DNA of 64,000 nt, taken from positions 372,001-436,000 of the forward strand of contig CAWZYM010000394.1 of the NCBI GenBank assembly GCA_963966185.1. Reading direction: 5' to 3'. Origin of the DNA: Rhabditoides inermis (lineage: Eukaryota; Nematoda; Chromadorea; Rhabditida; Rhabditidae). Position numbers and translations under genes: made by a program. Positions 1 to 12,235 of the stretch are shown here, in pieces (position 1 is the first letter of the stretch; the number at the start of each line of letters is the position of its first letter). The notes under the pieces were generated by a model. The model had not been told where the DNA came from. It saw only the letters and a list, made by a program, of their open reading frames with translations, and searched no databases.

Positions 1-27
1 ATGGGGTGATAACATCGTCGTTTCCAG

Positions 28-1652
28 CTCGACCTCGAGGTCTATTTCGCGGATATCGAGCGTGAAATAGGCCCGCAGGTGTCTATGCATTCATTTCCTG
101 TCCTTGCTTGTTGCTTGAGTGCCCACTGCAATGGCTTCCCGCTGCTTCTGCTGCCGACTTCACTTTTTTGCGATTCGATGTGACCGGTCGAGTGACCTTC
201 TACGCATTCCATCGCATCCGATTGCGTTTCAAATCGGAACGAGACTCGGCGGAAACAACCATTTCGCTTTCAGGTGAAGGAGACGCAGTCGGACGCCTCT
301 CCGTCGGCCTACTCTTCCCAGTCTTCCACCCGCTCATCATATCCCTCCCCTTCCCACTCATCCTATAACTCTTATTCATCTTATTCCCGCCCTAGCAGCT
401 ACTCTCATCCTAAGGACACCTACTCTCTTCTATCTTCCTATCCCAAATATTCTGCCCCGTCCTCTTCTTATGGATCGAATTCCTATGCTTCTCCGTCTCC
501 CTCTTACTTCTCTTTCTCCCCCTACAACTCTCCCTCTTTCTCTTCTCCCTCCTCTTCGACTTCGTCTTTCTCCGAGTCCTCCTCAGTGGATGTTCATCCG
601 AGCAAGCCGACGTACCAGCTGCCTCGCACATATGTGAGTGGCACTGGAGAGGAGGATGAATTCGGATGGGGAGAGAGCCCGCGCGCGCCCGCCTCCGCTG
701 GCCCCGCCCCTTCGTCCCACAACAACAAGGACACTTTCCATCTGCCCACCACTTTCCTCAAGCCTGAGGGACAGAGGCCCGATGAGTGGATGGAGGTGAG
801 TTGAAGGATGAGTTGAACGAGAAAACTTCTTTCGTTTCAGTCGCCGCACGAGGAGGAGCATTCGGCGAAGAATACATACTCGGTTCCGGAAAGAGAAACG
901 TATTCCGCGCCGAAGGAGCAGACGTATTCTGTTCCTCAACAGGAGACATATTCGGCACCCAAGCAGGAGACCTATTCTGCTCCGAAACAGACCTATTCTG
1001 CGCCGAAGCAGCAGGAGACGTACTCGATTCCCGCCCGTCCGCAGACGTACAATCAGCCGGAGACGTATGCGCAGAAGACGACTGTGAAGATGACTCGTTA
1101 CTGGGCGCCGGCACAGACGTACGCTACTGCGCCTCCCACCACCAGAACCCTCGCCACCTATGCCGCTCCCGCGACTACCCGAGCCCCTGCCACGTATGCT
1201 GTCCCCGTGACCACCAGGCCTCCTGTCACCTATCGCGCGCCCACCACCCAGCTCCCGAAGGTGACGTACGGAGCGACCCGCGTGCAGACCTACCACACTC
1301 CCACCACGGCCGCCCCGCAGACATACAGGACGGGCCGGCCGGTGTATCAGCCGCCTGCCCGGCCGAGTCTCCAGCAGCAGTACAACAGCTATGCGGCCAG
1401 CTACGGCAGCTACCCCACCCCCGCCCGTCCCGTCTACCACCCGCCCACCACTCGACCCACTCCCCACACATACGCTACCAGGCCGACACAGAAGCCCACA
1501 ACCACAGACAGAGCTCCGCAGACTTACGCCACTGTGACGACCACACAGAGGTCGGCGACCGCCCGGGAGACATACGAAAGACACGACACGTATCAGGCGC
1601 CGCACAACACATACCAGGTACCCCAGACATACGAGAGGGTGAGTGATGATGA

Positions 1653-1706
<54 letters not shown>

Positions 1707-1995
1707 GAGAGAGAAGTGGACATATTTTAGCCGCAGCCGCAGCAGCAGCAGTATTCGGGAGCGGAGGGTACATACGAGCAGCCGGAGACATATGAGATGG
1801 CTCGCAGCTACGCCCGGCCCTCGTACGACAGGGAGCCTGTGAGGAGGATGCAGCAGAAGCCTGTCGCTGCCGCCGCCACCACTACAGGTAAACACAATGA
1901 AAGATACACAATGGGAATGATGTGAATTCCTAGAAGTACGCGACGAGGAGGACGACATCAACGAGGGCCTGCGCTCGCTCGGCCTGCTCCACTAG
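28..1995 (+). CDS. Tyr/Pro-rich low-complexity (cuticle-like) protein, 3' part
   Basis: Five exons join without a frame break: 28-78, 274-795, 841-1638, 1731-1887 and 1934-1995 (stop TAG). Each is bounded by GT..AG, and the first is preceded by TTTCCAG, so the start lies left of the window. The first long exon is Ser/Tyr/Pro-rich. The second carries many short repeats of the type TYSAPKQ, TYSVP and ETY, then Thr/Pro/Tyr-rich sequence. The end is acidic (EEDDINEGLRSLGLLH). No folded domain is visible. Such Tyr/Pro repeats are common in extracellular cuticle or matrix proteins, so that role is an inference from composition. A prion-like Q/P-rich intracellular protein is an alternative. An alternative donor at 1620 (CAG|GTACCC) could shorten the third exon. 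The intron at 1639-1730 is a (GA)n microsatellite. Confidence 0.72.
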
Positions 1996-2571
1996 CTCCG
2001 CGCCGCCAAGTCTCCCGCTCCCTATAGTGCGTCTAGCCTCACCCCCCCCCCCCCTTATCCCTCATCACCTACTCAGCGCCCATGTACAGTGTTCCTTGTT
2101 CTGCTCTTCTCTCTTGCCTGCCCGATATGAGTATAAACCGGTGCTTCATGTAGGCTGTATATGTGATGAAAGAGAAAGGAAGAGAGAGAGAGGAAGAGAG
2201 AGAGGGAGAGAGAGAGCGATTAGCAGTAATCCATTCTCCTCATCCGAGAGAGGGGCGTGGTCTCCCCTCTTCTCTCTCGTCGCTTTCACTCTGCTATCAT
2301 CCCCTCTCTCTCCACTCTCTCATGAATCAATTCCCTACCGTGTTTCCTCATGTCGTTTGCTAATTGGCATCTGCTCCCTTGACTCTGCACCGGCGATGCG
2401 TTCGGTTGTGGTGAAGAGGTGAGTGCAGTGAGTGGAATGTAGTGAGCTGAGTAGTGAGTGAGTGGGTTAGCGAGTGCTTCCAGTGCACTTGCTTACCAGG
2501 TTCACTCATTCTGGAACGCATATTCAGGCTGTGTAACTAATAAATACGTTTTTAACTATAAATTGTTGAAT

Positions 2572-5500
2572 ATGCCGAAGTGTTTTAGTGCTTCCCGTTT
2601 CCTACTGGCCCGCTCAGGATGGGTTCTACTCACATGGATTCTATTTACAGTCTTCATAGTTGCCGCTACATGGCATTTTGGAATATATGAGAAGGTAACC
2701 GCTGAAAACTATTGTTATCTTCTCATTTCTTGTTCTTTTTATAATTGTTCCCTAAAGAAATTTGCCCTCAATTATCTTTTTTCAGATACGTCAAGTCGAT
2801 GGAGACTTCAACGGTGGGTCTTCTTTTTCAATTCCCACCAGACTGAACGACGTTTTACAGATTCTAATAATGACATATTGCGTGTAAAGGTTACATCAGT
2901 CTTTTCCTCGAGGGGCGAGATGTCATTCGTTTCGATATATCGAGGCCATTACATGAACAGATGTAATGTTCTCCACAGACATCGCATCGATAAGCCAACG
3001 GAAATGAGTATTATATACAGATGAAAATCCTTCTTGCCATTGCACATATTGAAATTGTATTGGTCGTCCGCGCTAAGACAACAATTCACGAATGCGGTTA
3101 TCCAGGGGGTTGTTGTTGTGTGAGTTGTGCGTATTGAAAACTAGGGGTGTGGAAGGGAAGACACAGAAGAATGGAAGAAAGACGCGACACTGAAATTGTA
3201 CATGTATCGCATACCTAAACGGGATAGCATACGAGACGCGTGTGTGCAGGAGCGAATAACAAGTGATGAGTGGGTTGCAGTGTCGATCGGTCTGCTTCTG
3301 TTCCCAATGGCGGCGGGGGTGCTGTCTCTGTCCCTTCCAGTCGCTGGCCTCGCCCTTCTCATACTCATACACACACACGCCATCACAGCTACCATACAAC
3401 ACATTCTGCCCGCCAACTGGGGGTGAGCCGTAAAACAAGAGAAACAAAATGGCGATGAGGAGTATGTTCTGTTGCAGAATGCCCGAGTTGGTTCCATACA
3501 TGACTCTTCTGTCCGCAACTCCTACGCTCACTAGTGCACTCATGTTTCGGACCGTTTGGAAGAACTCGAGGTGCGCCTTCATATTTATACCAGTAGTATC
3601 ACGAATGGGTAGTATCATCAACCTCTTTTAGGAACGGTCCATCGGAGGCGCCTCTGGGTCGCCTTCTGGAGGGCTGCCTCAATCGCTCCTTCTATGCAGT
3701 CCTCTATCCCACTCTCATGACAATAATCTTTTTCATGGTTCGGCCTCTTTGATATTATGCGTTATATGATACTCAAAGCCTGATTGTACAAACTTTATAC
3801 GAATGGGATTTCATCGATGGATTTTACGATCTCCTTCTTATCCCCTTTCTCTTATTTCATCATCACAACTCACATAAGCGGCGTTTGAATTGAGCTTTCA
3901 TTTTCGCCAAACATGTTATAAGGGAAAAAAGACTGGATAGGGACTATTAGCGACAACGGAAATGAGATCACATCCCGGTGGACGTATTCTCGGCGTGTTT
4001 CCACGTTTCTGTTTTCAGTCGGCCTGTCTGGCAGACTCTCCGATGGTGCAGGCTGTGGCAGTGTCGGTGGTCGCGTCCCTCGCACACTCCATCCTATACG
4101 TCACCACACTCACACCCGCTGTCTACATAGTCAAACAGAAACACTCATCCGTACGTTCTCAGCACTATCGGCTATACCTGGTTTCTAGCATCTCCTATCA
4201 CTCGTCTCCCGTATTGCTGTCGTTGGAAACATGCGCAGCACACTGTCGCGTCTCTCGCACAGAGCTGTCAAGATAGGACAGAAGGGCATCATCAAGTGAG
4301 ATTCAAATCCTGGACATTGAAGTAATATGACTTCAGATGTCGTTCCATTTTCGCGCTCATCTTCCTCGGACACTTCCTGCTATCCGCGTGAGTATCATCA
4401 TTTGAGTAACATTTAAAAAACAGAACGATGCTTCAGTTTCTTTGTTTGCTACGAGGCGTCTCGTCGTCAGTGGGTGAAGGCGCTCGCGTATCCGGCACTC
4501 GAGAGGAAGGTGGCTGCCGTCGCGGCGGCTGTCAACTCGCCGGGGGGCGATGAGGTGAGAGGGAGGGGCAGCACCCACACAGTCCCCCATTGCAGCCGGT
4601 GCCGTCTTCGCGCAGTATCCCTCTTGTCCTCCTCTGCGTCTCTCTCGCAGCTGTCGTCCTCCTCCGCAACGCCGCCCTCGTCGTATGCACACTCATCCTC
4701 TCACTATCCGCCTTCCTCTCCACCCAACTCGTAGCAGTGAGTGTTACTGTATCACATTTGCATGTTATTAGTCTAGGGACCGCAACGTGTGGTGTAGAGT
4801 TTGTGTCGAAATCTTGTAACATTTTCTGACTGGACGTTACTTGTTCTAACTGGCGTAGAACGATTCGCCCTTTCGATATTCGATTTACAGAAAAACGTGT
4901 CCCGTAAAGTAGTGAAAATCGATAAAGAGTGATATGATGACGTCATATTTCTTTGATCTAGCCGCCATTGCCCAAAATTAGTAATGAAAAATGATGTCAT
5001 AAGAGACGTATTTCATCAAGTACTGATTGATTACAATCAAACAAAGCGTTGTGCTACTATTAGAAACGAATATATTCATTTTTCAACTATTGATGACGTC
5101 ATCAGTGCTTTGATCTAGCCGCCCGCTGTCGCACTTTCCCTGTGTGAGCGCGCGCTCGGGTGCGCGCGCGCCGCGCGAAATTAGAGTGCAATGTGAACGA
5201 TGAACCCTATGAACATAATATATTTTTGAAATCAGCTTAAAGCGATCTACAGTATTATATCAACTTTTGTACCACATCCAAACATATTAAATTCTCATTG
5301 TGGTCCCTATTATTAGTCTAAAAATACAATTCTGACTATGTACATTCCTCTCTGTTTGCGTAGTGTATGAATAATTCATGTGTGGTAATTTGCGGGCGAG
5401 TGAGGGTAGGCTAGCCCTAGCTACTGGCATCATTAGCGAGTTCATCTAATTCACTCTCCCCTCTCATCCCCCTCTCTGCACGCAGGAGAGACTGAATGGC

Positions 5501-5957
5501 CGTGTACATCACCCTGTTCCAGTTCGTGTACCCTCCGGTGTCGACGCAGTGCGCAGTGTTCGCAGTGTGTCTCCAGCTCGACGCAGCCATCCGAGCTTGC
5601 GTCGTTTTCCGCAAGAGCCACCGCAAGAAGCGCGCCAGCAGGGCGTTCGAGGTGCAGTTACTCGGTTCCGCTTCAATCATCCACAGTAGTAGGGATAGAG
5701 ATCGGGAAAAAGAGCGACAAACAAGCAGTGGTTACGGGATTATCTCTCCCCAACTTTTTTTATAGATTGTAGTGGAGTGATGTGGTTGGCAGCTGAAGGC
5801 TCGTGAACGTGTGATGATTTCAGGCTCTCGAACTGGTGTGTGGTGGTTCTCTGGTGTTCGCGTACGCGGGAGTCGTGGCATTCGGGGCGGTGCTGCTGGT
5901 AGACGGAAGCAGCAATCAGAGCAAGGAGGTGGCAAGAGATGAGAGACAGAAGGAAAG

Positions 5958-6007
<50 letters not shown>

Positions 6008-6033
6008 AGAGAGAGAGAGAGAGAAAGAGAGAA

Positions 6034-6064
<31 letters not shown>

Positions 6065-6198
6065 TGAGTCGACAAGAGTCTGTGCAGATCGTCGTCTCCT
6101 TCCTCCTCGTCCCCCCTCTCGTCTTCATCCAGACTAGTCTCTATCTCCCTCCACTACTCATGATCCTCGGTGAGCTTCCATACTGGCTTATAATCTAA
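2572..6198 (+). CDS. Many-pass membrane protein, family not recognised
   Basis: Thirteen exons chain with consistent phase: 2572-2694, 2786-2881, 3250-3422, 3478-3570, 3632-3737, 4019-4150, 4189-4295, 4337-4387, 4437-4554, 4596-4736, 5523-5651, 5824-5928 and 6088-6169. The ATG at 2572 opens a short basic stretch and a first membrane segment (GWVLLTWILFTVFIVAATW). Hydrophobic segments follow in nearly every later exon, about ten in all, separated by basic loops such as FRKSHRKKRASRAFE. The last exon either reads through to TAA at 6196-6198 (ending ELPYWLII) or splices at 6170 in phase 1. The second choice fits exactly the exon at 12236. A transporter or receptor is possible; I do not recognise the family. 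A MITE sits in the intron 4737-5522 and a (GA)n tract in the intron 5929-6087. The donor at 3738 (GTTCGG) is weak, so that boundary is the least sure. Confidence 0.65.
4774..5309. mobile_element. MITE with 9-bp target duplication (Mutator-like)
   Basis: The ends are imperfect inverted repeats: TAGGGACCGCAA at the left and the complement of TAGGGACCACAA at the right. The element is flanked by a perfect 9-bp direct repeat TTATTAGTC (4765-4773 and 5310-5318). It is 536 bp, has no coding capacity, and lies wholly inside an intron. Nine-base target duplications are typical of Mutator-like transposons. Inside, a segment with the palindrome TGACGTCA followed by GATCTAGCCGCC occurs twice (near 4937 and 5096). 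Confidence 0.85.
5956..6065. repeat. (GA)n microsatellite in intron
   Basis: About 110 bp of imperfect GA repeat with AAAG interruptions fill the intron between the last two exons of the many-pass membrane gene. Similar intronic or flanking tracts occur at 1651-1704, 9720-9810 (CT), 17839-17884 (CT), 42185-42235 and 61449-61491. Confidence 0.9.
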
Positions 6199-6509
6199 AT
6201 TTCATGTTTTCATAACTTCGTATCAAGATAGTATTGAAACATGTTAAAGCCGGAGACCACGAGTGTTGGAAACACTTTATAAACAATGTGTTGATAACAA
6301 AAAAGGGACAGCAACAAAACATAACAAAAAGGTCAAAACAATGTTAGTGTGAAATGAGGCTATGTACTCCGGGAACTTGGAATGGAAGAGGCCTCCAGTA
6401 GGCTTGCTCTTCTTCCTCCTCTCCCGCCTCCTAAATTTCATCCGCATTTCCCCCGCTTACTTCCTCCTTTATATCCTGAAACATAATAATATATATAATA
6501 ATATCTTTT

Positions 6510-8164
6510 TTAATCTCTCGCCTCAATAGCTTTGATAAGCTTCTGTCGAAACTCGGGATCCATAGCAGACGACAGGATCTGCTTCTGGGCGGGCTCGCTC
6601 ATCGGGCGAATATAGCGGCTCTCGTCAAACTCCTCGTTGAGAAACGCGAGTTCCTCCTACCAAAGGTATCTACAAACGATAAACAAAACAAGGAACGTAC
6701 GGCGCTCCTTTTGCCGGGTTGGCTGGCGATTTCGGCCTTCATGCGGTTGTGGTGCTCCCGCATGTTGTCGCACAACTCCTCCATCGTCTGAACACTCGAA
6801 TGTGCAACAATGACACATGTATTGAGGGCACACGCACCTGTGCGAAGAACTCCCTGGTGAGCTTCTCCTGCACGGTTATCCCGGCCATCTCCCGGGTGAT
6901 CTGCATCTTCATATCGGACGTCAGATCTGTGTCCAACTCCTCCTCCTGGTCACACTCCACGAACGCCATCTGAAAATTTCATTTATCAAATGAACCAAGT
7001 ACGAAAACAAGTTCCATTTTACAAATCCAAACTCTCCCCTCACCAGCTTCTTTCTCTTCCTGCCGGGCCCGCGCCCCTCTTGCTCGTCTCCACTGCCCTC
7101 CTCTGTCGGCGGAGCGTCCACGCCTCGAGACGAGCGCTGAATAAATGCATAAAACACTTGAATAAACTTTCGCAGAACCACTAACTGCATCCACCTTTTT
7201 CATCTTCTTTGACCTCTCGTTGGGCAGGTTCCGGTCACTGGCCGACTCATCGTGATCCTTGTCGCTCGATTTGTCGATGACCAGACCGTCCTCCTCCCCC
7301 TCTCCCTCCTCTTCCGCGACCCGCAGCTCACCCTCGTTTTCCTCCTCCTCTTCTTCTTCTTGCTTTTCGAGGCACATCTCATCATTGTTATCATCTTCCT
7401 CGTCGATAAATGAAACGTCTTCATCGTCCTCGGGCTCGTTGTCGAAGCATTCCACGTCATCCTCTTCAACATCGCCGTCACCTTCGTGGTCGTCGACGCA
7501 CAACACATCGTCATCGTTCTGCTCCTTGTCGAGACCACATCATCCTCTTCTCCCACGTCTACTTCGTTCATCTCGGCTTGCTCGTCGAGGACAATTCGCA
7601 AGTCGTCCTCTTCCTCGCCTTCTTCGTTCGAATGCTCTTGAAGCTGAAACGTTTGAATATACATATAATACATATGAATATAATTTAGAACTGACAGGTG
7701 TGATCGAGTGCATCTGCTCGAGTGTGTCGCTCCACGAGACTCCGTTCGAACTGTTCGAGCTGTTTCGGGAGCTGCGATTCAAACTCGGGCATCCACTCGA
7801 TGCATTGACCTGGAATAACTGATCAGTTTAGGCTGCCAATATGATCCGGTTCACTGTGAGTGCGCAAAGACAAGCGTGACAAGACTGTCAAGGATACAAT
7901 GTAACAACTAGCATACTTACCTGTACGTAGCTGTCGAGTTCCTTTGCCAACTGGACGGCGACTTGGGGCGCTTCTGCGGGTTCGCCAACAAAGTAGCGTC
8001 CGTGGTCGTTCGACTGCTTCCGTCCAAGCTCATCAATGAACACCTGAAAGTCGATAGCAGTAACTCTAGTGAAACGTACAGCTGAATGAATGCTACAGAA
8101 CCACTGTTTAGAACCTCACACTTCCGGTAAACATCAAAACAAGTTTTACCTTTTCATCCGACAT
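6510..8164 (-). CDS. Acidic, probably nuclear protein, family not recognised
   Basis: On the minus strand eight exons are seen: 8164-8150 (ATG TCG GAT), 8043-7921, 7809-7696, 7643-7196, 7136-7044, 6969-6838, 6787-6701 and 6656-6510 (stop TAA). The N-terminal part is mixed in composition. The fourth exon is extremely acidic (long Glu/Asp runs) and is followed by a basic cluster GRKRKKL that could be a nuclear signal. The C-terminal third is helical and charged (around EEFDESRYIRPM and DPEFRQKLIKAIEARD). All exons are phase 0 except the fourth. That exon is 448 nt, and its clear acidic frame shifts by one base near 7540. A one-base assembly error or a true frameshift would explain this. A role in chromatin or RNA biology is only a guess from composition. 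Confidence 0.6.
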
Positions 8165-8429
8165 ATCCTTGCTTCCCGTGGCTGCTAACTTGGGGGGAAC
8201 AACAGTATTCTCCTCCACATTCTACATAACAACATCAATCAATAATAAATGTCTATCATTCAATCAAGAATGGTATAGCGAAACAAAACGGCAACCTGGA
8301 AAATTCATTGCGAATAAAATTTATCGCGATGAACTTTTAAAATTCATCAGATGACGTCACGCGTTGAATTTTCTCGCGATGAATTTTCTTCGCGATGAAT
8401 TTTCATTTTTGTATCATTTTGCATTGAAG

Positions 8430-9020
8430 AAGCGAAGAAGATCATGAGGAAGGTGCGCGTTGGTCATCGTCATCATCTTCTGTCTATTCACCTCCAGGCC
8501 GCACTTATTGCTCTGCTCCGCCACTTCGTTCAGCAACTTCAGAATAGAGGATCCATGAGCTACTTCGTCCTCGTTCTCGCCTGCCACGAAATGATCTACA
8601 GCTCCCACCGACAATCCCTTCCACCTGTACCTCGTCTTCATCGACTACAAGAAGGCGTACGACAATGTGGCATTCGAGGACGCGTGGAACTCTATGCGTG
8701 TATATGAAATAGAACCGGCGATCATACGACTACTGCAGATGGTCTACAACACTGGACGAACGAAGCTGCTGGTCCGAGAATTTAAGCTGACATCTCTGTT
8801 GGAAAGGAGCTTGGCTAGATTGTCCCTGCTCTCCCTTCATCTTCAACAGCGTTATCGCTGAAGTCTACAGAAGAGTGAAGTACAACTATACAACGTCACC
8901 GGCTTCGACATCGAAGGGAATAAGCTGACTCATCTAGCTTATGTAGATGAGTTGATTCTATTTGTCAAGTCGCAAACTGCGGTGGAGAAGATGCTGAACG
9001 AAGTTGTTTCAAGTACTTAA
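8430..9020. pseudogene. LINE reverse-transcriptase fragments, inverted against each other
   Basis: On the plus strand, 8615-9020 reads as a decayed palm domain. It has a motif like FIDYKKAYDNVAF (the conserved Asp of motif A) and, further on, AYVDELILF where FADDxxLF (motif C) is expected; the catalytic pair is degraded. A stop follows the palm part. On the minus strand, 8540-8440 reads as the following thumb region (LLNEVAEQSNKCGLEVNRQK). The two halves therefore face opposite ways. It is a non-functional relic inside the intergenic or intronic space between the two minus-strand genes. Confidence 0.75.
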
Positions 9021-9616
9021 ACAACATAATAAAGAGAAATATAAACTTTATTACATTTCACAAGTACGAGAAGCTAAAATGAATGTCAGTGAAGTACTTA
9101 GTATTCCAAGAGTACCGCCTCTCTCGTCCCTCCTCCCCTCCTCTTTCTGTCTGGATCCATGTTTCCGATGCGCGATGCCACCGATCATTTTGTCTGCTCC
9201 GATTGCCCCGATTCTGATTGAGATCTCAATGTTGGGCTGACACATATGTGGATGGCTTCCCAGCGAGTAAAGCCTCAATAAAGATGGGACATCACAATAT
9301 GCTTTGTTTCATTTATCTAAACAAAACAGATGTAAACAATAGATACAAAAGTCAATAACAACCAACAACATACATATACAACAACTCTACGACACTGCGA
9401 TTCATTTGAAGTTTCAAGAAAATGCTTAGAAGCGATTCGACAAGAATCTTATTAAAGGTGGAACGAAATAGCACCAGTTACATACATACTACTCGGGAGA
9501 GATAACATCAACAAAACATTACCAAAAGGTCAAAACAATGTTAGAAAAACAACAATAGGTGAAGTTAATGAGAGAATACTGTAATAAAATGATGGCAGAG
9601 AGATGATGAAATGACA

Positions 9617-9720
9617 TTAGTTGGATTCAAACCATTTGATAGTTATTAGAAGAAATCGTTGTAGAACTGAAGAGCAGATCCGATGTGGGCAGAGGGTCCA
9701 GTTTCGAGCTGCAAGACCAC

Positions 9721-9770
<50 letters not shown>

Positions 9771-11404
9771 TCCCCCTCTCTCACACACACATCCCCCTCT
9801 CTCTCTCTCGTTCCCCCTCTGAACTCTCTCATGAGTGCATCCTTTGCCTCCATCGCTTGTCCTCCTCCCTCTCCTACATACTCCCCGAACTCATTCCACG
9901 GCAGCGCCATCTCATCCAAACCACTATCTGCTGCACTGTATTCACCGAACACTTGAAATATACGGTAGATGATACCGTACCCTAATATGACGGCTACCGT
10001 ACGCACCTCATGCGGCAAATTCGCTTCGACGGGCAGAGGTGGAAGAGCCTGCCCCTGCTCCTGCCCCTGCCCCTGCTCCAGCTGCTCCAGCTGCTCCAGC
10101 TGCTCCTCCCGCTCCTCCCGCTCCTCCCGCAGAACCTGCACCTGCTCACACGAATCCACTCCGAGAATGCGCACCTGACCCGTCACCAGACCCAGCTTCG
10201 ACATAACCGGACGACGCACAGAGTTCTCGCACTCCTCTGCAAGCAATCGATAAACCGGTACTCAAGAAAAAATGACACTCACTATACTCACTATTGGTGG
10301 GTTTATAGTTGGAATACGGCCGACTGAGCTCCTCAATCCTCTGCGTAATGTACAGCAGGTTCTCGTTGCGAATCAGAACCGACCCACTGAACACATATAG
10401 GCATAGCTAATAAATGTATAAGGATACGCGTGGCAACTGACGTGTATGGCTTCCTCCAGGCGCCGGAAGTGGATGCGAGTGTGTGTCGGAGGAGGGTGGA
10501 GGCGCCGCTCGCAGCAGAGTAGCACGTGCCTGGTCGAACCACACCGTCCAGGCGCCGGAAGTGGATGCGAGTGTGTGTCGGAGGAGGGTGGAGGCGCCGC
10601 TCGCAGCAGAGTAGCACGTGCCTGGTCCAACCACACCGTCCAGGCGCCGGAAGTGGATGCGAGTGTGTGTCGGAGGAGGGTGGAGGCGCCGCTCGCAGCA
10701 GAGTAGCACGTGCCTGGTCGAACCACACCGTCCAGGCGCCGGAAGTGGATGCGAGTGTGTGTCGGAGGAGGGTGGAGGCGCCGCTCGCAGCAGAGTAGCA
10801 CGTGCCTGGTCGAACCACACCGTCCAGGCGCCGGAAGTGGATGCGAGTGTGTGTCGGAGGAGGGTGGAGGCGCCGCTCGCAGCAGAGTAGCACGTGCCTG
10901 GTCGAACCACACCGTCCAGGCGCCGGAAGTGGATGCGAGTGTGTGTCGGAGGAGGGTGGAGGCGCCGCTCGCAGCAGAGTAGCACGTGCCTGGTCGAACC
11001 ACACCGTCCAGGCGCCGGAAGTGGATGCGAGTGTGTGTCGGAGGAGGGTGGAGGCGCCGCTCGCAGCAGAGTAGCACGTGCCTGGTCCAACCACACCGTC
11101 CAGGCGCCGGAAGTGGATGCGAGTGTGTGTCGGAGGAGGGTGGAGGCGCCGCTCGCAGCAGAGTAGCACGTGCCTGGTCCAACCACACCGTCCACAGCCA
11201 CACGACTCTGCGCACTCAAAACAACACATCACATCTCATTATCAACGCCATATCACGACTGCTCAATTACACTTTGTGTTCCTTCATTTTATATGGAATG
11301 TAGGTAAAACGTACAGTCTGTGCTGGCTGACATCGAAGAGGATGTTCATTCCGTGGGGTCCGCGTCGGCGAGCCTTGGCCGCCTTCATCTCACGCACACC
11401 CCAT

Positions 11405-11446
<42 letters not shown>

Positions 11447-11644
11447 GCGTGCCCACCTCGCACATCTTCTCCAGCTTGGCGCGCGTCTCCGCGTCCGGAT
11501 CGGCATTGTTCGGACCCAACTCGCCCGGCTACAAGCAGACATGAGTGACTGTCCTCCCTTCTCTTCCCACTCTCCTCCCACCCACCTTCACCTGACCGCA
11601 GCCCACATCTCCAGCCGGGCCAAACTCGGCGCCCGTGTCCACTC
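9617..11644 (-). CDS. Protein of unknown family with 92-bp coding minisatellite
   Basis: Minus-strand exons: about 11644-11594, 11528-11457, 11388-11311, a repeat exon from about 11205 to 10442, 10386-10292, and a last exon from 10236 to a stop at 9617. The first exons give PGELGPNNADPDAETRAK and a basic stretch with GMNILFDVSQHRLY. The exon after the repeat gives GSVLIRNENLLYITQRIEEL. The last exon has a Glu/Gln coiled-coil-like run (repeated EQL) and an acidic end, then GA-derived Arg/Glu sequence that may be 3' UTR or intron. Phase is consistent if the repeat exon starts at the AG ending at 11206 (764 nt). A short stretch 9957-10011 may be a retained or real intron. The true 5' end is not visible. 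I do not recognise the family. Confidence 0.5.
10458..11190. repeat. 92-bp tandem minisatellite, 8 near-identical copies
   Basis: Eight copies of a 92-bp unit starting CAGGCGCCGGAAGTGG are almost identical. They differ mainly at one site (CTGGTCGAACC or CTGGTCCAACC). The unit length is 3n+2, so each copy shifts the reading frame, yet all three minus-strand frames stay open across the array. It lies inside an exon of the minus-strand gene above. Confidence 0.97.
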
Positions 11645-12235
11645 AGTCTTCTACCAACTACATCATTAGAGAGGGCGCGTCTCGCTTGTATCAATTCACT
11701 CAGCGCGCTAAAATCTAAAATACCTTATTAGAACGGCTTTTCCGAATGTAGTTTTTTTCCTGATTGTGAAGTGATAACACCCATTCCATTGGATTAGTCT
11801 CCCAAAATGAGGGGGAGTCTTAGAGATTTGTTTTGTGATTGACTAAAATCGAAGCGAGATACAGAGACAGAGAGTCCGGATTTGGCCGCGGAGTGAGGTT
11901 TTCGCGTCGGTATTATCGCAGCGAATCGAATCGCAGCGAACGTGTATGAAAGTTTAATTTTGTGAAACAAAACTTTAGAAAAGGACAGAATATATCCCAA
12001 AAAAGTACTTCCAAGTAAAAATTGTTGGCTTGTACCGATTGTCTCAATTGAGAAAAAGGACCTAAATGATTTCAATTGAGACATGTACAAGAAAGTACGC
12101 TCAAACCGCAATCCTCATATTCGCAAGCTAGTCAAACTCTTATCAGAATAGCTCCTTTTTTCTTCAACTTGGTTTATTTTATTATTATTTCGTCCGGTTA
12201 CCCATTATTGTTCTAATAAGATTGTATTCGTGCAG

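Noticed and set aside
583..1791. 402-codon minus-strand frame
   Set aside because: Shadow of the plus-strand Tyr/Pro gene; it runs through its introns and the GA microsatellite.
5496..5522. ATG at 5496 as a new gene start
   Set aside because: The exon is better explained by the acceptor ending at 5522, which keeps phase with both neighbours of the membrane gene.
10458..11190. CRISPR-like array
   Set aside because: The copies are contiguous 92-bp tandem units without unique spacers, in a eukaryotic genome.
10446..11303. Repeated plus-strand frames of 90 residues
   Set aside because: They are the antisense of the minisatellite exon and identical because the DNA repeats; the flanking exons are on the minus strand.
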